A stretch of DNA of 64,000 nt from Microbulbifer pacificus (GCF_002959965.1 NZ_PREV01000027.1:620001-684000), one strand, 5' to 3'; positions 1-9,430 are shown, numbered from the stretch's first letter. Program-made: numbers and translations. Notes: generated by a model not told the origin, from the sequence alone.

Positions 1-927
1 CCAGCGACGTTCCGTTTCCGGATCATTTAGTAATATTTCCTGGGCACTGAGCAGCTCCCGGGTTGTTGGCGTTTGCTTAAGCGGCTTACCGTTACGCAGA
101 GTGTATAAAATTTCACAAAACCTTTCGGCCATTGCCGTGGCATTTTCCACCCGGCTGTAGACGGCGGGGTTACCGCTTTGCACAATGGCTTTATGAAAGA
201 GACGGCCGCTGAAGAACTCTTTGTTCTCATCGTGTGCGGAAAACAGACTGGCAATGCTCATAGCCCCCGCCGATTCACCGAACAGGGTGATATTGTTTGG
301 ATCACCGCCAAACGCCTCTATATTCTTTTTGATCCAGCGAAGTGCAGCGATCTGGTCGAGAATACCCTCATTGCCGGTGGCCGGTATGTCGGTGAACTCG
401 CTGAGTCTCAGAAATCCCAGTGCACCGAGTCTGTAATTGATCGTTACCACGATGGCTCGTCCGCTACCGGCGAGATGCTGGCCGTCGTACAGCACCTGGC
501 ATCCTGACCCGAGATAGAAGGAGCCGCCATGAATCCAAACCATGACGGGCAGCCGTGAGTGCGCGTGGCAAAGCGGGGCATGGATGTTGAGATAGAGGCA
601 GTCTTCATTTTCCGGCGCCTCCCCGTGCGGCCCCCGGATCTCGAACAAATGGTTGGGATTCTGTGGTGCGGGCATGGCGAAGTGTGTGGCTTGCCGTATG
701 TGATCCCAGGGGGGCATGGGCATGGGAGGGCGCCAGCGCAATGGCCCGACGGGAGGGGCTGCGTAGGGAATGCCCAGAAATTGTCTTATGGCCCCGTGCT
801 GGGCGGCATTGGCGCCTTTGTTAAATTTGGTGATTTTGCCTTTCAAACATCCGCAGTCTGTTTCAACACACAGAGCCGCCTCGCGGAGGTTGAGTTTAGC
901 GATGTCTGGCTTTTTGGGATGGGACAT
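1..927 (-). CDS. Type-B carboxylesterase (3' end beyond window)
   Basis: The minus strand reads open from an ATG at 927 to base 1, giving 309 codons with no stop, so the C-terminal part lies outside the window. The translation shows the hallmarks of the carboxylesterase type B alpha/beta-hydrolase family: FLGIPYAAPPVGPLRW near residue 50, the EDCLYLNI block, an oxyanion-hole sequence WIHGGSF, and the nucleophile elbow GESAG with its serine near residue 217, followed by the family's AIVQSG segment. It would hydrolyse carboxyl esters. There is no obvious signal peptide, so a cytoplasmic location is likely. The catalytic Glu and His lie beyond the edge and cannot be checked. The gene is divergent from the MFS exporter. 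Natural substrate unknown. Confidence 0.9.
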   Translation of the reverse strand, partial: MSHPKKPDIAKLNLREAALCVETDCGCLKGKITKFNKGANAAQHGAIRQFLGIPYAAPPVGPLRWRPPMPMPPWDHIRQATHFAMPAPQNPNHLFEIRGPHGEAPENEDCLYLNIHAPLCHAHSRLPVMVWIHGGSFYLGSGCQVLYDGQHLAGSGRAIVVTINYRLGALGFLRLSEFTDIPATGNEGILDQIAALRWIKKNIEAFGGDPNNITLFGESAGAMSIASLFSAHDENKEFFSGRLFHKAIVQSGNPAVYSRVENATAMAERFCEILYTLRNGKPLKQTPTTRELLSAQEILLNDPETERRW

Positions 928-1061
928 GGGGTACAGCTTCCTATTCACTGGTATTCAGAGAGGAACAGTACAGAGGCAATCTCTCACTGGAATCACGATT
1001 CAGTATAGAAGCCGTCATATAACGATGTTTTCCGCATGGCTTTCATGACCGTTTTGTTTCC

Positions 1062-1436
1062 ATGAACAAAAATACGATAAACCAGGAAATAGCTGTTGCG
1101 CTGATTATCAGGTCGGATATGATGGATACCTTCTTTTCTACTGGTGAGCAGATGGCTGCCGGAACAGTGGAAGAACCTTCACGATTGATACAGGAGCTAT
1201 TCGGGAATTACCGGATACAAATGCAAATGAATTTTCCAAAGTTGCGTACCCATTTCTCAGTTAGTCGATGGCAGTGTGTACTGTCCGCGCTAACTGCCAG
1301 TGCGCGCTCCTGTATCTCTTACTCTTCTATATCCGCTATTCCAGCAGATAAGCTGACGGTACACCTGCGTAAGCACCTGAATATTTCCATGGTGTGCTCC
1401 GCGGTATCCGTACGAGTGCGCAGCATGATTACCTGA
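1062..1436 (+). CDS. Doubtful small ORF or transcribed leader before MFS gene
   Basis: A 124-codon open frame lies between the divergent esterase and the MFS exporter. I do not recognise the product. It has no clear Shine-Dalgarno sequence before the ATG at 1062, no hydrophobic segment or repeat, and its second half is rich in Ser, Ile and Val without a recognisable motif. It stops about 20 nt before a pair of tandem hairpins. It may be a genuine small orphan gene, a decayed regulator, or a non-coding leader of the MFS transcript. Treat as low-confidence coding. Confidence 0.25.
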   Translation: MNKNTINQEIAVALIIRSDMMDTFFSTGEQMAAGTVEEPSRLIQELFGNYRIQMQMNFPKLRTHFSVSRWQCVLSALTASARSCISYSSISAIPADKLTVHLRKHLNISMVCSAVSVRVRSMIT

Positions 1437-1456
1437 CAGATTACTGAATGAGTGTT

Positions 1457-1520
1457 CTGGAGGGTGTCATCAAGACCCTCCAGGAAAAACCCGGAAGGTC
1501 TTGCCTCCGGGTTTTTTTTT
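1457..1520 (+). terminator. Tandem hairpins; terminator or attenuator ahead of MFS gene
   Basis: The first stem pairs 1457-1465 with 1475-1483 (CTGGAGGGT / ACCCTCCAG). It is followed at once by a second stem, AAACCCGGA near 1486-1494 with TCCGGGTTT near 1506-1513, ending in a nine-T run to 1520. The second is a textbook Rho-independent terminator. Only 24 nt separate it from the MFS start codon, which leaves little room for a separate promoter. The left arm of the first hairpin could alternatively pair with CCTCCGG of the second, as an antiterminator would. Confidence 0.8.
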
Positions 1521-1544
1521 GCCGTCAATTTGGGAGAAATCGGC

Positions 1545-2807
1545 ATGGACAGGCAGTGGTGGCAATCACTTTACGGCTTACCGCCTTTAATATGGATTGT
1601 TCTGATTGGCAGTTTTTTTGGCCGTGGAACCTACTTTATGGTGTGGCCGTTCCTGGCAATTCTTCTGCATGAAAAATTCGCGCTGACTCCGACGAGCATC
1701 GGTCTGATACTCAGTGTTTCCGCCATGGCCGCAACCGTGCTCGGCTTCTATGTGGGTACATTGTCTGACCGCTATGGTCGGCGCAACCTTCTCATATTGG
1801 GAACTGCGATCAATACGTTTGCCTTTGCGCTGTTGGCGTTGGCGGAGTCATTGTCGACTTTTGTTCTTTCCATCGCACTTTGCTCTATTGGCCGTGCGAT
1901 TTGGGAGGCACCGGCCAGCGCATTGTTTGGTGATCTGATTCCTGAAAAGCAGAGCCGTGAACTGGCGCTGCAGTTCCGCTACTTCCTGATCAATGTGGGG
2001 GCGGCGCTTGGGCCAGTTGTCGGTGTCTGGGCAGGTATTAGTGCACAGCAGACTACTTTCGGTTTGACGTCAGCGAGTTACTTTTTCCTGTGTCTCGGAT
2101 TTGTCTGGGCATTCAGCTATACGGACTCCGGACTGATGGCACGACGGAAAAAAGATCCCTCGACGAATTTCCGCGCCACTTTAAGGGTTCTGCGGGCGGA
2201 TAAGGCTTTCCTTATCGTTGTGCTCGCCAATATCCTCACGCTTTTCATTTACGCGCACATGGATTCCAGCCTGGTGCAGTATCTCACGCAGAGTAACGCT
2301 CCGGGTCTGATACCGCTGATATCCAGCATGATTCTGGTCAATGCCCTGACCATCATTCTTCTGCAGTTTCCACTGTTGAAATTGATGGCGGAACTGAGTG
2401 TCAATCATCGAGTCATTGTGGGAATTTTGATTCTTGCCGCAGGGCAGGTTTGGTTCGCAATCAATCCGGTTTACTGGTTCTACGGTTGGTTGGGAGCAAC
2501 ATTCGTTGTAAGTGTGGCGGAGACAATTTTATTTCCGACAATGAGTATCCAGGTAGATCGAATGGCTCCCGATCATTTGAGAGGCAGTTATTTCGGCGCT
2601 ACGTCGTTCTATACGCTGGGGTGGTCGAGCGCGCCGTTGGTCGGTGGTATTGTGATTGAATGGTTGGGGGGGCCGACTTTGTACCTCACTACCTTCTGTC
2701 TCTGCGGTTTGGTTTTGTACCTTTATTTTCTGAGCAATCGTTTTTTGATTGGGGACGAAAAATATACCAAGCCGCCAATTTCTTCGGAAAATCCTACGAC
2801 AATCTAA
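1545..2807 (+). CDS. MFS transporter, drug-exporter type
   Basis: A 420-residue major facilitator with about twelve hydrophobic segments. The family motif A in the loop between TM2 and TM3 is clear (GTLSDRYGRRN near residue 75), and FVWAFSYTDSGL closes the N-terminal half. The overall pattern resembles the MdtH/YajR-like proton-coupled efflux group, although the substrate cannot be read from sequence. The start was placed at ATG 1545, preceded by GGGAG about 8 nt upstream. The open frame extends upstream to 1452, but that stretch runs through a terminator hairpin and encodes no typical leader. Expression may depend on read-through of the hairpins just upstream. Confidence 0.85.
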   Translation: MDRQWWQSLYGLPPLIWIVLIGSFFGRGTYFMVWPFLAILLHEKFALTPTSIGLILSVSAMAATVLGFYVGTLSDRYGRRNLLILGTAINTFAFALLALAESLSTFVLSIALCSIGRAIWEAPASALFGDLIPEKQSRELALQFRYFLINVGAALGPVVGVWAGISAQQTTFGLTSASYFFLCLGFVWAFSYTDSGLMARRKKDPSTNFRATLRVLRADKAFLIVVLANILTLFIYAHMDSSLVQYLTQSNAPGLIPLISSMILVNALTIILLQFPLLKLMAELSVNHRVIVGILILAAGQVWFAINPVYWFYGWLGATFVVSVAETILFPTMSIQVDRMAPDHLRGSYFGATSFYTLGWSSAPLVGGIVIEWLGGPTLYLTTFCLCGLVLYLYFLSNRFLIGDEKYTKPPISSENPTTI

Positions 2808-3158
2808 CCTTCTCCAGTGCGACCACGCCGGATCGGTATTGCGACAATTGTTCCGTTTTGGCGTGGTATATATTTCACTGACGTCCCGTTGCACCGCTAT
2901 CAGCTTCTGAGTTGCGTAAACTGTGATCAGTGTCTGAGTTTTTGTCGCAAGTTAACGCCTGCGCCTTATATTCAATGAGCGGTAACTCCTTCCCTGACTT
3001 GAAATAAATGAATAACTCAGCCATACCAAATAAGTAGTGTTTAAAATTTGCGCGCATTGTATGGTTTTTGCTCGATCATAATTTCTGACGTCGAGTATGA
3101 GTGCGCCAAAGTGAGTCAGGGCTTCATCAGTGGATGATGGAAAACAAAGGTATGCAGG
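2808..3158 (+). other. Intergenic region before the Asp-Ala repeat gene
   Basis: No gene is supported in these 351 bases. The small open frames on the minus strand lack family features. It contains an imperfect long-loop inverted repeat (ACCACGCC 2822-2829 with GGCGTGGT 2860-2867), possibly the end of the MFS transcript, and must contain the promoter for the downstream repeat protein. A CATAAT at 3077-3082 is a possible -10 element, but I see no convincing -35. AAAGG at 3146-3150 is a correctly spaced ribosome binding site for the ATG at 3159. Confidence 0.5.
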
Positions 3159-5549
3159 ATGCAAACGCAGGTAGTTGATAAGTCCAGCGGCACCCTGAGT
3201 TCGTTTGAAACCGCGAACGTGGTTTTAAGCTCTCCGGGCTTTGTCAAATTAGGGTTGTCTCAGGAAGATATTGTGTCTTTCTCCAGGTCTGGCACAGATC
3301 TGATCATTCAGTTGGCGTCGGGTGAAGTCATTACCATAGAGAACTTCTACCTGGCGGATACGAACAGCTTGGAAAGCGATCTTTTTCTGGAAGACCCTGA
3401 GACCGGTGCCGTCCTGCTGGCACAGAAAGGTGCCGACGGATCTATTTTCTCCTTGGCTCAGGTAAGCTCCGGCGCGGATCTGGCTGGAGTCATTCCGCCG
3501 ACTGGTGAGGTTGTTTGTCCGTGGGTGTGGGCGGGACTGGCAGCCCTGGGTATTATCGGTATCGCACATGCGACCGACGATGATGACTCGAACCCCACAT
3601 TCACAATCGTAGAACCACCGCCCGTTCCCCAACCACCGCCCCCCCCATCTGCGCCACCGCCCGTTATCAATCCCGGATCCTTTCCCGGTGGAAATACACC
3701 GCCGCCTGTCGGAGAAGAGCCTCCTCCTGCTCCCACACCATCGGACGGGGATGCGGATGCAGATTCGGACGCCGATGCTGATGCTGATGCGGACGCTGAT
3801 GCTGATGCGGACGCTGATGCCGATGCGGATGCTGATGCGGACGCTGACGCTGACGCTGACGCTGACGCGGATGCCGATGCGGATGCCGACGCCGATGCGG
3901 ATGCAGACGCCGATGCGGATGCCGACGCCGATGCGGACGCTGACGCGGATGCCGATGCCGATGCCGATGCCGATGCGGACGCGGATGCCGATGCCGATGC
4001 GGACGCTGACGCGGATGCCGATGCGGATGCTGACGCGGATGCCGATGCCGATGCCGATGCCGATGCAGACGCCGATGCCGATGCCGACGCTGACGCGGAT
4101 GCCGATGCCGATGCCGATGCTGATGCTGACGCTGACGCGGATGCCGATGCCGATGCCGATGCCGATGCCGATGCTGACGCGGATGCCGATGCAGACGCCG
4201 ACGCCGACGCCGATTGCGACAAACCCTGCCATCACATTTGCGATATCAATGTCGATGTGGATGTGGATATTGACTTCGAGTGTGATGCAGATGCGGACTC
4301 GGATGCAGACGCCGATGCAGACGCGGATGCCGATAGCGACTGGCACTTCAGCTACGAACTGGATCTTCACGGCTTTGACATCGACATCGATATAGATATC
4401 GACGTTGAGAAAATGAAGACGGTGGGGCATGACGACTGTCACAATGAGTGCAGTCTTGATATCGATGTCGACATCGATATAGATATTGAGTGCGACAAGC
4501 CGGATATCACGCCGGATGATGATGATGCAGATGCGGACTCAGATGCAGACGCCGATGCAGACGCCGATGCAGACGCCGATGCAGACGCCGATGCAGACGC
4601 CGATGCAGACGCCGATGCAGACGCCGATGCAGACGCCGATGCCGATGCCGATGCCGATGCCGATGCCGATGCCGATGCCGATGCCGATGCAGACGCCGAT
4701 GCCGATGCCGATGCCGACGCCGATGCCGACGCCGATGCCGACGCCGATGCCGATGCAGACGCCGATGCAGACGCCGATGCAGACGCCGATTCCGATTCCG
4801 ATTCTGACATGGAGCTGCCAAATGGTATCTCCTATGTCGCGTTCAGATTGCAAAATGGCCAGGTCGTCAAAGTCGAATATGGCGAGGATGACGATATTAA
4901 AGATCCATCCCATCCCGAAACTCTCTTCGACTGTGTTGAAGATGAATTTGGATCCCCTGTGGTGGAATACATCATCAAGGCAGGTAACAACCACTACGAT
5001 GAGGATGGAAATTTAGTTTCGCCACTCGATGTCATGCTGGGATGGCCTACCAATCCGGCGGGCAATGTGGGGGGGGCGACTGTTCCTGTAATCTCCCTGG
5101 ACGAGCTGTGTGATGATGAGGAATCCATGGCGCTAACCAATGAAGAGTCACCGGAGTCACTGGCTCTGGTTGATTCTGAGCAGGATGCCACTCCGGAATC
5201 CGGCCATGCTCACTCAGAAGTAATGGAGAGTATGCTGGAGAGCAGTCTGGAGTTACTGCTCGAAAAAGCCATTGAGGTGGCGTTGGCCAAACTCGTTGCT
5301 GATGATCATTGCGAATGTTCTGACTCGCCACACCATGATGATGGATCGTTACTTTCACTGAAAGATCTACTGGATGATTTCTTTGAAAGTGACCATCTCT
5401 CTCAATTGGGCTTCGAAACGTTGGTCGGCGGTATCCATGGAACAAACATCGATGCAATGAGCCCGCTGGAAACGCTGGAGATGATGCCGATGGATATGGA
5501 TGATCCTGTCAATGTTATGTGGTCGCAATACACTCAATACGACCTGTAG
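3159..5549 (+). CDS. Giant Asp-Ala repeat surface protein with BapA-like N-terminus (T1SS cargo)
   Basis: A 796-residue, extremely acidic protein. Residues about 20-70 resemble the BapA/Bap-type prefix domain of biofilm adhesins ([30 protein letters not shown]). Then come a short hydrophobic Gly/Ala segment near 125-138 ([17 protein letters not shown]), a Pro-rich linker, and Asp-Ala repeat tracts at residues 198-352, 376-394 and 453-550. Between the tracts lie modules of alternating Asp-Ile/Asp-Val with paired cysteines. The C-terminal 245 residues are non-repetitive and acidic, ending WSQYTQYDL. There is no Sec signal. Type I secretion genes follow directly, so this is probably their substrate, exported to or anchored at the cell surface. 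A calcium- or metal-binding, biofilm or matrix role is inferred. No enzymatic domain is visible. Confidence 0.85.
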   Translation: MQTQVVDKSSGTLSSFETANVVLSSPGFVKLGLSQEDIVSFSRSGTDLIIQLASGEVITIENFYLADTNSLESDLFLEDPETGAVLLAQKGADGSIFSLAQVSSGADLAGVIPPTGEVVCPWVWAGLAALGIIGIAHATDDDDSNPTFTIVEPPPVPQPPPPPSAPPPVINPGSFPGGNTPPPVGEEPPPAPTPSDGDADADSDADADADADADADADADADADADADADADADADADADADADADADADADADADADADADADADADADADADADADADADADADADADADADADADADADADADADADADADADADADADADADADADADADADADADADADADADADADCDKPCHHICDINVDVDVDIDFECDADADSDADADADADADSDWHFSYELDLHGFDIDIDIDIDVEKMKTVGHDDCHNECSLDIDVDIDIDIECDKPDITPDDDDADADSDADADADADADADADADADADADADADADADADADADADADADADADADADADADADADADADADADADADADADADADADADSDSDSDMELPNGISYVAFRLQNGQVVKVEYGEDDDIKDPSHPETLFDCVEDEFGSPVVEYIIKAGNNHYDEDGNLVSPLDVMLGWPTNPAGNVGGATVPVISLDELCDDEESMALTNEESPESLALVDSEQDATPESGHAHSEVMESMLESSLELLLEKAIEVALAKLVADDHCECSDSPHHDDGSLLSLKDLLDDFFESDHLSQLGFETLVGGIHGTNIDAMSPLETLEMMPMDMDDPVNVMWSQYTQYDL
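3750..4214 (+). repeat. Asp-Ala coding tandem repeat, tract 1
   Basis: 155 codons alternating GAY and GCN almost without interruption (one Ser codon at 3765). The nucleotide period is 6, with third-position variation (GATGCC, GACGCG, GATGCT, GATGCA), so the protein repeat is far better conserved than the DNA. This suggests selection on the Asp-Ala pattern in addition to replication slippage. The tract lacks stops in several frames on both strands, which creates spurious open frames. Confidence 0.97.
4284..4340 (+). repeat. Asp-Ala coding tandem repeat, tract 2 (short)
   Basis: Nineteen codons of Asp alternating with Ala or Ser. They are flanked by the alternating Asp-Val/Ile module (4239-4280) on the left and the Asp-Ile module (about 4375-4407) on the right. 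Confidence 0.9.
4515..4808 (+). repeat. Asp-Ala coding tandem repeat, tract 3, with perfect 12-bp microsatellite
   Basis: 98 codons of Asp-rich repeat. Unlike tract 1, much of it is perfect at the DNA level. The 12-mer GATGCAGACGCC is repeated eight times head to tail at 4542-4637, then GATGCC eight times at 4638-4685, then mixtures of both units. It ends in three Asp-Ser pairs. Perfect short-period identity indicates recent slippage expansion. Both units are multiples of three, so length changes keep the frame. Confidence 0.97.
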
Positions 5550-5591
5550 ATCCTTCGTCGAAATTCCGCACTGAAGATTTGTGCGCCTAAG

Positions 5592-5622
5592 GCACCGGGC
5601 CAAAAACCCGGTGCTTTTTTTT
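5592..5622 (+). terminator. Rho-independent terminator after the repeat-protein gene
   Basis: Perfect 8-bp stem GCACCGGG (5592-5599) / CCCGGTGC (5607-5614) with a 7-nt loop and an eight-T run. It separates the cargo gene from the secretion genes, so the cargo probably has a more abundant transcript than the exporter. Confidence 0.9.
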
Positions 5623-5711
5623 GGACTAGACTTGCATGTGGTAAACCGAGAAAACCGGCCGCCACGTTCCGAGTTTTCGGTGCTATACGGCGACAATAAA
5701 AGTGAATAACA

Positions 5712-7205
5712 GTGATCTCAGAACACGCGAAACGTAAATCATGTAAGGTCGAACGCGGTAATTTCCGCCAGACATTCATAGAAACCCCTTCAGTATCCGC
5801 ACTACTTTTCCTCGTTGTATCTGCCGCCTACATTCCAGTGCTGGCTGCCAGTCAGGACGAGGCACTTCAGACCATAAACCCGTCACAACTTTACGGTGAA
5901 GGGTCAGAGCAATCACTGTTTGCCGCACAATCTCTCAATCCCGCGGTTACCATGAGTGCGAGTATTCTGGAGGTAGGCTTGGAGGATGCTGTTAAGAGGG
6001 CCGTTGGTTGGCATCCATCAATCGGGGAGTCCGTAAGCGAGCTTTACCAGCAACAGCAGAATATTCGTGCCGCCCGCGCGGGCTATTTCCCTCAGCTCAG
6101 CATCGGTGTCGTGGGAGGATACGAGAGTGAATACGATGGTGACGGGGATGGTCACGCTGTACAGCTTTACCTCTCGCAGGTCTTGTATGATTTTGGAAAG
6201 ATCTCCAGCGAAGTAGATGCTGCGACTGCAGGTGCACAGGTCTCTCAGGCTCGAGTCCTGCAGCAGGTCGATCTTATTGGAAGAGACACGGCTCAGGCGG
6301 CTATCGAGGTTCAGAGGTACCAGGCGCTGCTTTCGTCTGCGGAAGAACAGATACAGGGAGTTTCCGCCATATCGAGACTCGTAAGTCTCCGGAATGAGCG
6401 CGGTGCGAGTTCTCGCTCCGATGTACTGCAGGCGCAGTCTCGCATTGAATCTGCAAGAGCGACGCGGCAACAGCTCCTGGCGCAGTTGAATCGGTGGAAG
6501 GGTGTGCTACAGAACCTGATGGGAGTAGAGCAGCCAATAGCACTGACCATGAGGATACCCGAAACAGTGGTGCGTGGCTGCCAGGTTGATCCTGTGCAGG
6601 CTAGTTACGCTCCCGCTGTGTTACTGGCTGAGGCACAGCGTGCCGAGGCGGTAGCTCAACTAAAAGAGGCCAAAGCCCAGTCGTGGCCTACGCTCTCACT
6701 GGATGGGAGTGTTAATAGTTATCTGGATCAGGAGTATGTGGATGCGAATGCTCTGAATAACCACGAGAATGCGGTATTCCTGAACCTGTCTATGCCGATC
6801 TATCAAGGGGGAAGGATTTTCGCGAATCGGGACGCGGCGGGTTTCGCTCTGCGCTCCGCGGAAGCGGCCAAAGATAATGCACGACTGAGTGCGGTGCGAG
6901 ATCTGCGTATATCACAGAATCAGAGTGATGGTCTGGAAAAAAGCCTATCGATATTGGATGCGCGCCTGCGTGCGATATCCGAAACACGTGATTTGTATCG
7001 ACAGCAATATTCTTCCCTTGGAACCAGAACCTTGGTAGAACTTCTTAATTCTGAGCAGGAGCTTTATCAGGCGAGAATCGAAAAGAATAACACAGAGTAT
7101 GATCTCAATAAACTAAGAGTGGACTGCCTGTACTCTGTTGGAGAAATTAGGAACGCCTTCAATTTACAAGATAGGCCAATTCAGGGTGTGAAGGTGCTTC
7201 CGTAA
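5712..7205 (+). CDS. TolC-family outer membrane protein of type I secretion
   Basis: A 497-residue protein with an N-terminal signal-like hydrophobic stretch (SALLFLVVSAAYIPVLAAS). It then shows the duplicated outer membrane efflux protein pattern: LEDAVKRAVGWHPSI, ARAGYFPQLSIGV, QVLYDFGKI, and in the second half AKAQSWPTLSLDGSV and LNLSMPIYQGGRI. Long helical regions rich in Gln, Arg and Ala lie between, as expected for the periplasmic tunnel. The reported start is GTG 5712; the ribosome binding site is weak and no better in-frame ATG exists before the signal. It is followed by the ABC exporter 41 nt downstream and belongs to LapE/AggA-like T1SS outer membrane components by context. Confidence 0.9.
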   Translation: MISEHAKRKSCKVERGNFRQTFIETPSVSALLFLVVSAAYIPVLAASQDEALQTINPSQLYGEGSEQSLFAAQSLNPAVTMSASILEVGLEDAVKRAVGWHPSIGESVSELYQQQQNIRAARAGYFPQLSIGVVGGYESEYDGDGDGHAVQLYLSQVLYDFGKISSEVDAATAGAQVSQARVLQQVDLIGRDTAQAAIEVQRYQALLSSAEEQIQGVSAISRLVSLRNERGASSRSDVLQAQSRIESARATRQQLLAQLNRWKGVLQNLMGVEQPIALTMRIPETVVRGCQVDPVQASYAPAVLLAEAQRAEAVAQLKEAKAQSWPTLSLDGSVNSYLDQEYVDANALNNHENAVFLNLSMPIYQGGRIFANRDAAGFALRSAEAAKDNARLSAVRDLRISQNQSDGLEKSLSILDARLRAISETRDLYRQQYSSLGTRTLVELLNSEQELYQARIEKNNTEYDLNKLRVDCLYSVGEIRNAFNLQDRPIQGVKVLP

Positions 7206-7246
7206 GCTGCGGGATTTGTATCCAGATTTTTAAGCAGGAGATGAAT

Positions 7247-9430
7247 ATGGGCGAATCCGGGAATGAGAAAACAGATTTCTCTCAATGGATGGAAGCTGTA
7301 GTCTGCGTTGCGAAGCATTATCGTCTTGAATTTTCTGAGGAAAATATTCGAATTGCATCGAAGTGGGGTCAGGAGGAAACGATAGAAAACGTGGTGAGAA
7401 GTATGGCTCGCCAGGCTGGAATGGTTGTTAAGTTTTCTGAGTTTGATACGTCTATGTTGAGTCCGTGGAGATTGCCGCTGGTTTTCCAACTCAAGGACGG
7501 TCAAATCGGTGTTATAGAAACCATAGATGCCGAAGGTAATCTTTCAGTAAGTTTCAGTGGCGACAAAGGCGCATCATCTACTGTAAAGTCAGAATTTATT
7601 GTGGGGCATATTCTCTCGGTTGTAGTTCTGAGGCCGGCTAACAATGTGGCGGACGTTCGGGTCGATGAGTATGTTAAGCCTCAGGAGAAGCACTGGTTCA
7701 GGTCCATTATTCTGAGAGACCTGAAACCTTATGCTCATGTTATGGTTGCTACTACTGTAGCAAACATACTTGCGCTGGCCGGAATTCTGTTTTCCAAGCA
7801 GGTGTATGACAGGGTAATACCCGCTGAATCCACTCCGACCCTATATGTGCTATTCAGTGGTGTAATGATCGCGATTGTTTTTGATTTCATCATGCGGGTT
7901 AATCGCATCCGTATTACTGATGTTCTTGGAAAGCGGGCAGATATACGAGTTTCTGATCTGGTTTATGGTCATGCCGTTCGGCTGCGTAACAGCGCTCGAC
8001 CGAAATCCACCGGGGCCTTTATTTCGCAGATTCGCGAGTTGGAGAAAGTCCGGGAGATGGTGACCTCCACCACCATTCTCGCCATGGCGGACATGCCATT
8101 TTTTATTTTGTTCCTAGGTTTCATGTGGTACGTGGCAGGACCACTGGCACTGGTTCCTTTGTGTGCTTTAGTACTACTTATTGTTCCCGGCGTTCTTGCG
8201 CAGGGGAGACTCGCTCAGCTCGCTGGGGAATCCATTCGCGAGTCATCGTTGCGTAACGCCATGTTGGTAGAAACAGTTCAAGGGATGGAGGACATTAAGG
8301 GACTTCAAGCAGAGCAGCGCTTTCAGCAGCAATGGAACCATTACAACGCGGTCACCGCAGAATCCAATTTGCGATTACGCGCACTGATTGGAAACCTGGT
8401 TACCTGGACTCACAATGTTCAATCATCTGTCTTTGCGGTGATTGTGCTATTTGGCGCACCTATGGTGATGGCTGGTGACATGACCACTGGCTCGTTGGTT
8501 GCGGCTTCTATTCTCGGGTCGCGGATGATGGCTCCGATGTCACAGATTACGCAGGTTCTCAGTCGTTGGCAGCAGGCGAAATATGCTCTGAGAGGGTTGG
8601 ACCAGATAATGCGGCTGCCCGTGGATCACCCGGAGGGAAGCAAGCGGGTACATCTCTCTTCGATTCGCGGGAATTTTGGGATGCGTCAGGCCAGCTTCAA
8701 ATATGGAGCTGATTGCAGTGTGCCGGCATTGAATGTTGCTTCCCTGAAAATTCGTGCGGGTGAAAGAGTTGGTGTTCTGGGGCGAAATGGCGCAGGTAAA
8801 TCCACATTGCTACAGGCGTTGTCTGGAATGCTGGAACCGAGTAATGGTGAGGTAACTCTCGAAGGGGTGAGTCTTGAGCATATTGACCCATCTGATACTC
8901 GTCGTGACATTGGTCTCCTTACTCAAAATTCCAATCTTTTTCATGGCACCTTGCGGGAGAATGTAACACTGGGCATGCCCGGAGCAAATGATAGCGAGCT
9001 GATGGCTGCTCTGGATATGGCAGGCGCGCTGGAATTTATACGCAAGCTTCCCAAGGGGTTGGATCATGTTGTATTGGAAGGCGGTCTCGGACTTTCAGGT
9101 GGGCAGCGTCAGTCATTACTCCTCGCACGCTTGTTTATCCGAAACCCCAGTGTGGTTCTGTTGGATGAGCCAACTGCATCTCTGGATGATATGACAGAAA
9201 AAAGGTTCATCACAAAATTGCTCCGATGGATTGAGGGGCGTACTCTGATTTTGGCTACGCATCGAAGCAGTACGTTACAGTTGGTTGATCGAATACTGGT
9301 AGTTGATGGCGGGCAGATAATTCTTGATGAGCCGAAATCAGTCGCGCTTCAGAAGCTCTCTCAGGTTCATGCGCGCGGGGTGAATCCACGGGATTCTGAT
9401 AAAATGCTGAGTAGAGAACAGGTGAATTGA
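7247..9430 (+). CDS. Type I secretion ABC exporter with degenerate C39-like domain (LapB type)
   Basis: A 727-residue fused permease/ATPase. Residues about 10-130 resemble the C39 peptidase-like domain of RTX/adhesin exporters, but no catalytic Cys-His pair is evident, so it probably binds cargo without cutting it. A six-helix ABC transmembrane domain follows (about 155-430). The nucleotide-binding domain has Walker A GRNGAGKST near 512, signature LSGGQRQS near 616, Walker B VVLLDEPTAS near 640 and H-loop ATHRSS. The start was placed at ATG 7247, which has AGGAG at -8; the in-frame ATG at 7241 is too close to that site. The stop overlaps the adaptor start (TGATG), indicating coupled translation. 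Confidence 0.92.
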   Translation: MGESGNEKTDFSQWMEAVVCVAKHYRLEFSEENIRIASKWGQEETIENVVRSMARQAGMVVKFSEFDTSMLSPWRLPLVFQLKDGQIGVIETIDAEGNLSVSFSGDKGASSTVKSEFIVGHILSVVVLRPANNVADVRVDEYVKPQEKHWFRSIILRDLKPYAHVMVATTVANILALAGILFSKQVYDRVIPAESTPTLYVLFSGVMIAIVFDFIMRVNRIRITDVLGKRADIRVSDLVYGHAVRLRNSARPKSTGAFISQIRELEKVREMVTSTTILAMADMPFFILFLGFMWYVAGPLALVPLCALVLLIVPGVLAQGRLAQLAGESIRESSLRNAMLVETVQGMEDIKGLQAEQRFQQQWNHYNAVTAESNLRLRALIGNLVTWTHNVQSSVFAVIVLFGAPMVMAGDMTTGSLVAASILGSRMMAPMSQITQVLSRWQQAKYALRGLDQIMRLPVDHPEGSKRVHLSSIRGNFGMRQASFKYGADCSVPALNVASLKIRAGERVGVLGRNGAGKSTLLQALSGMLEPSNGEVTLEGVSLEHIDPSDTRRDIGLLTQNSNLFHGTLRENVTLGMPGANDSELMAALDMAGALEFIRKLPKGLDHVVLEGGLGLSGGQRQSLLLARLFIRNPSVVLLDEPTASLDDMTEKRFITKLLRWIEGRTLILATHRSSTLQLVDRILVVDGGQIILDEPKSVALQKLSQVHARGVNPRDSDKMLSREQVN

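Noticed and set aside
661..730. Apparent frameshift in the esterase gene near PPMPMPPW
   Set aside because: Recounting the run of six G on the plus strand shows the frame stays open and the family sequence continues without a break.
1452..1544. N-terminal extension of the MFS gene
   Set aside because: It would translate through a terminator hairpin and has no family sequence; ATG 1545 has a good ribosome binding site.
2822..2867. Inverted repeat as terminator of the MFS gene
   Set aside because: 8-bp arms with a 30-base loop and no T run; too weak to call.
3249..4442. Long minus-strand open frames over the repeat gene (Gly-Ile/Val-Arg and Ala-Ser repeat products), also at 4439-4994
   Set aside because: They are stop-free only because GAY-GCN repeats read backwards contain no stop codons; they have no start signals or domains and lie wholly inside the plus-strand gene.
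4542..4685. Regular short repeats resembling a CRISPR array
   Set aside because: Units are 6 or 12 bp, contiguous, with no spacers, and encode Asp-Ala in frame.
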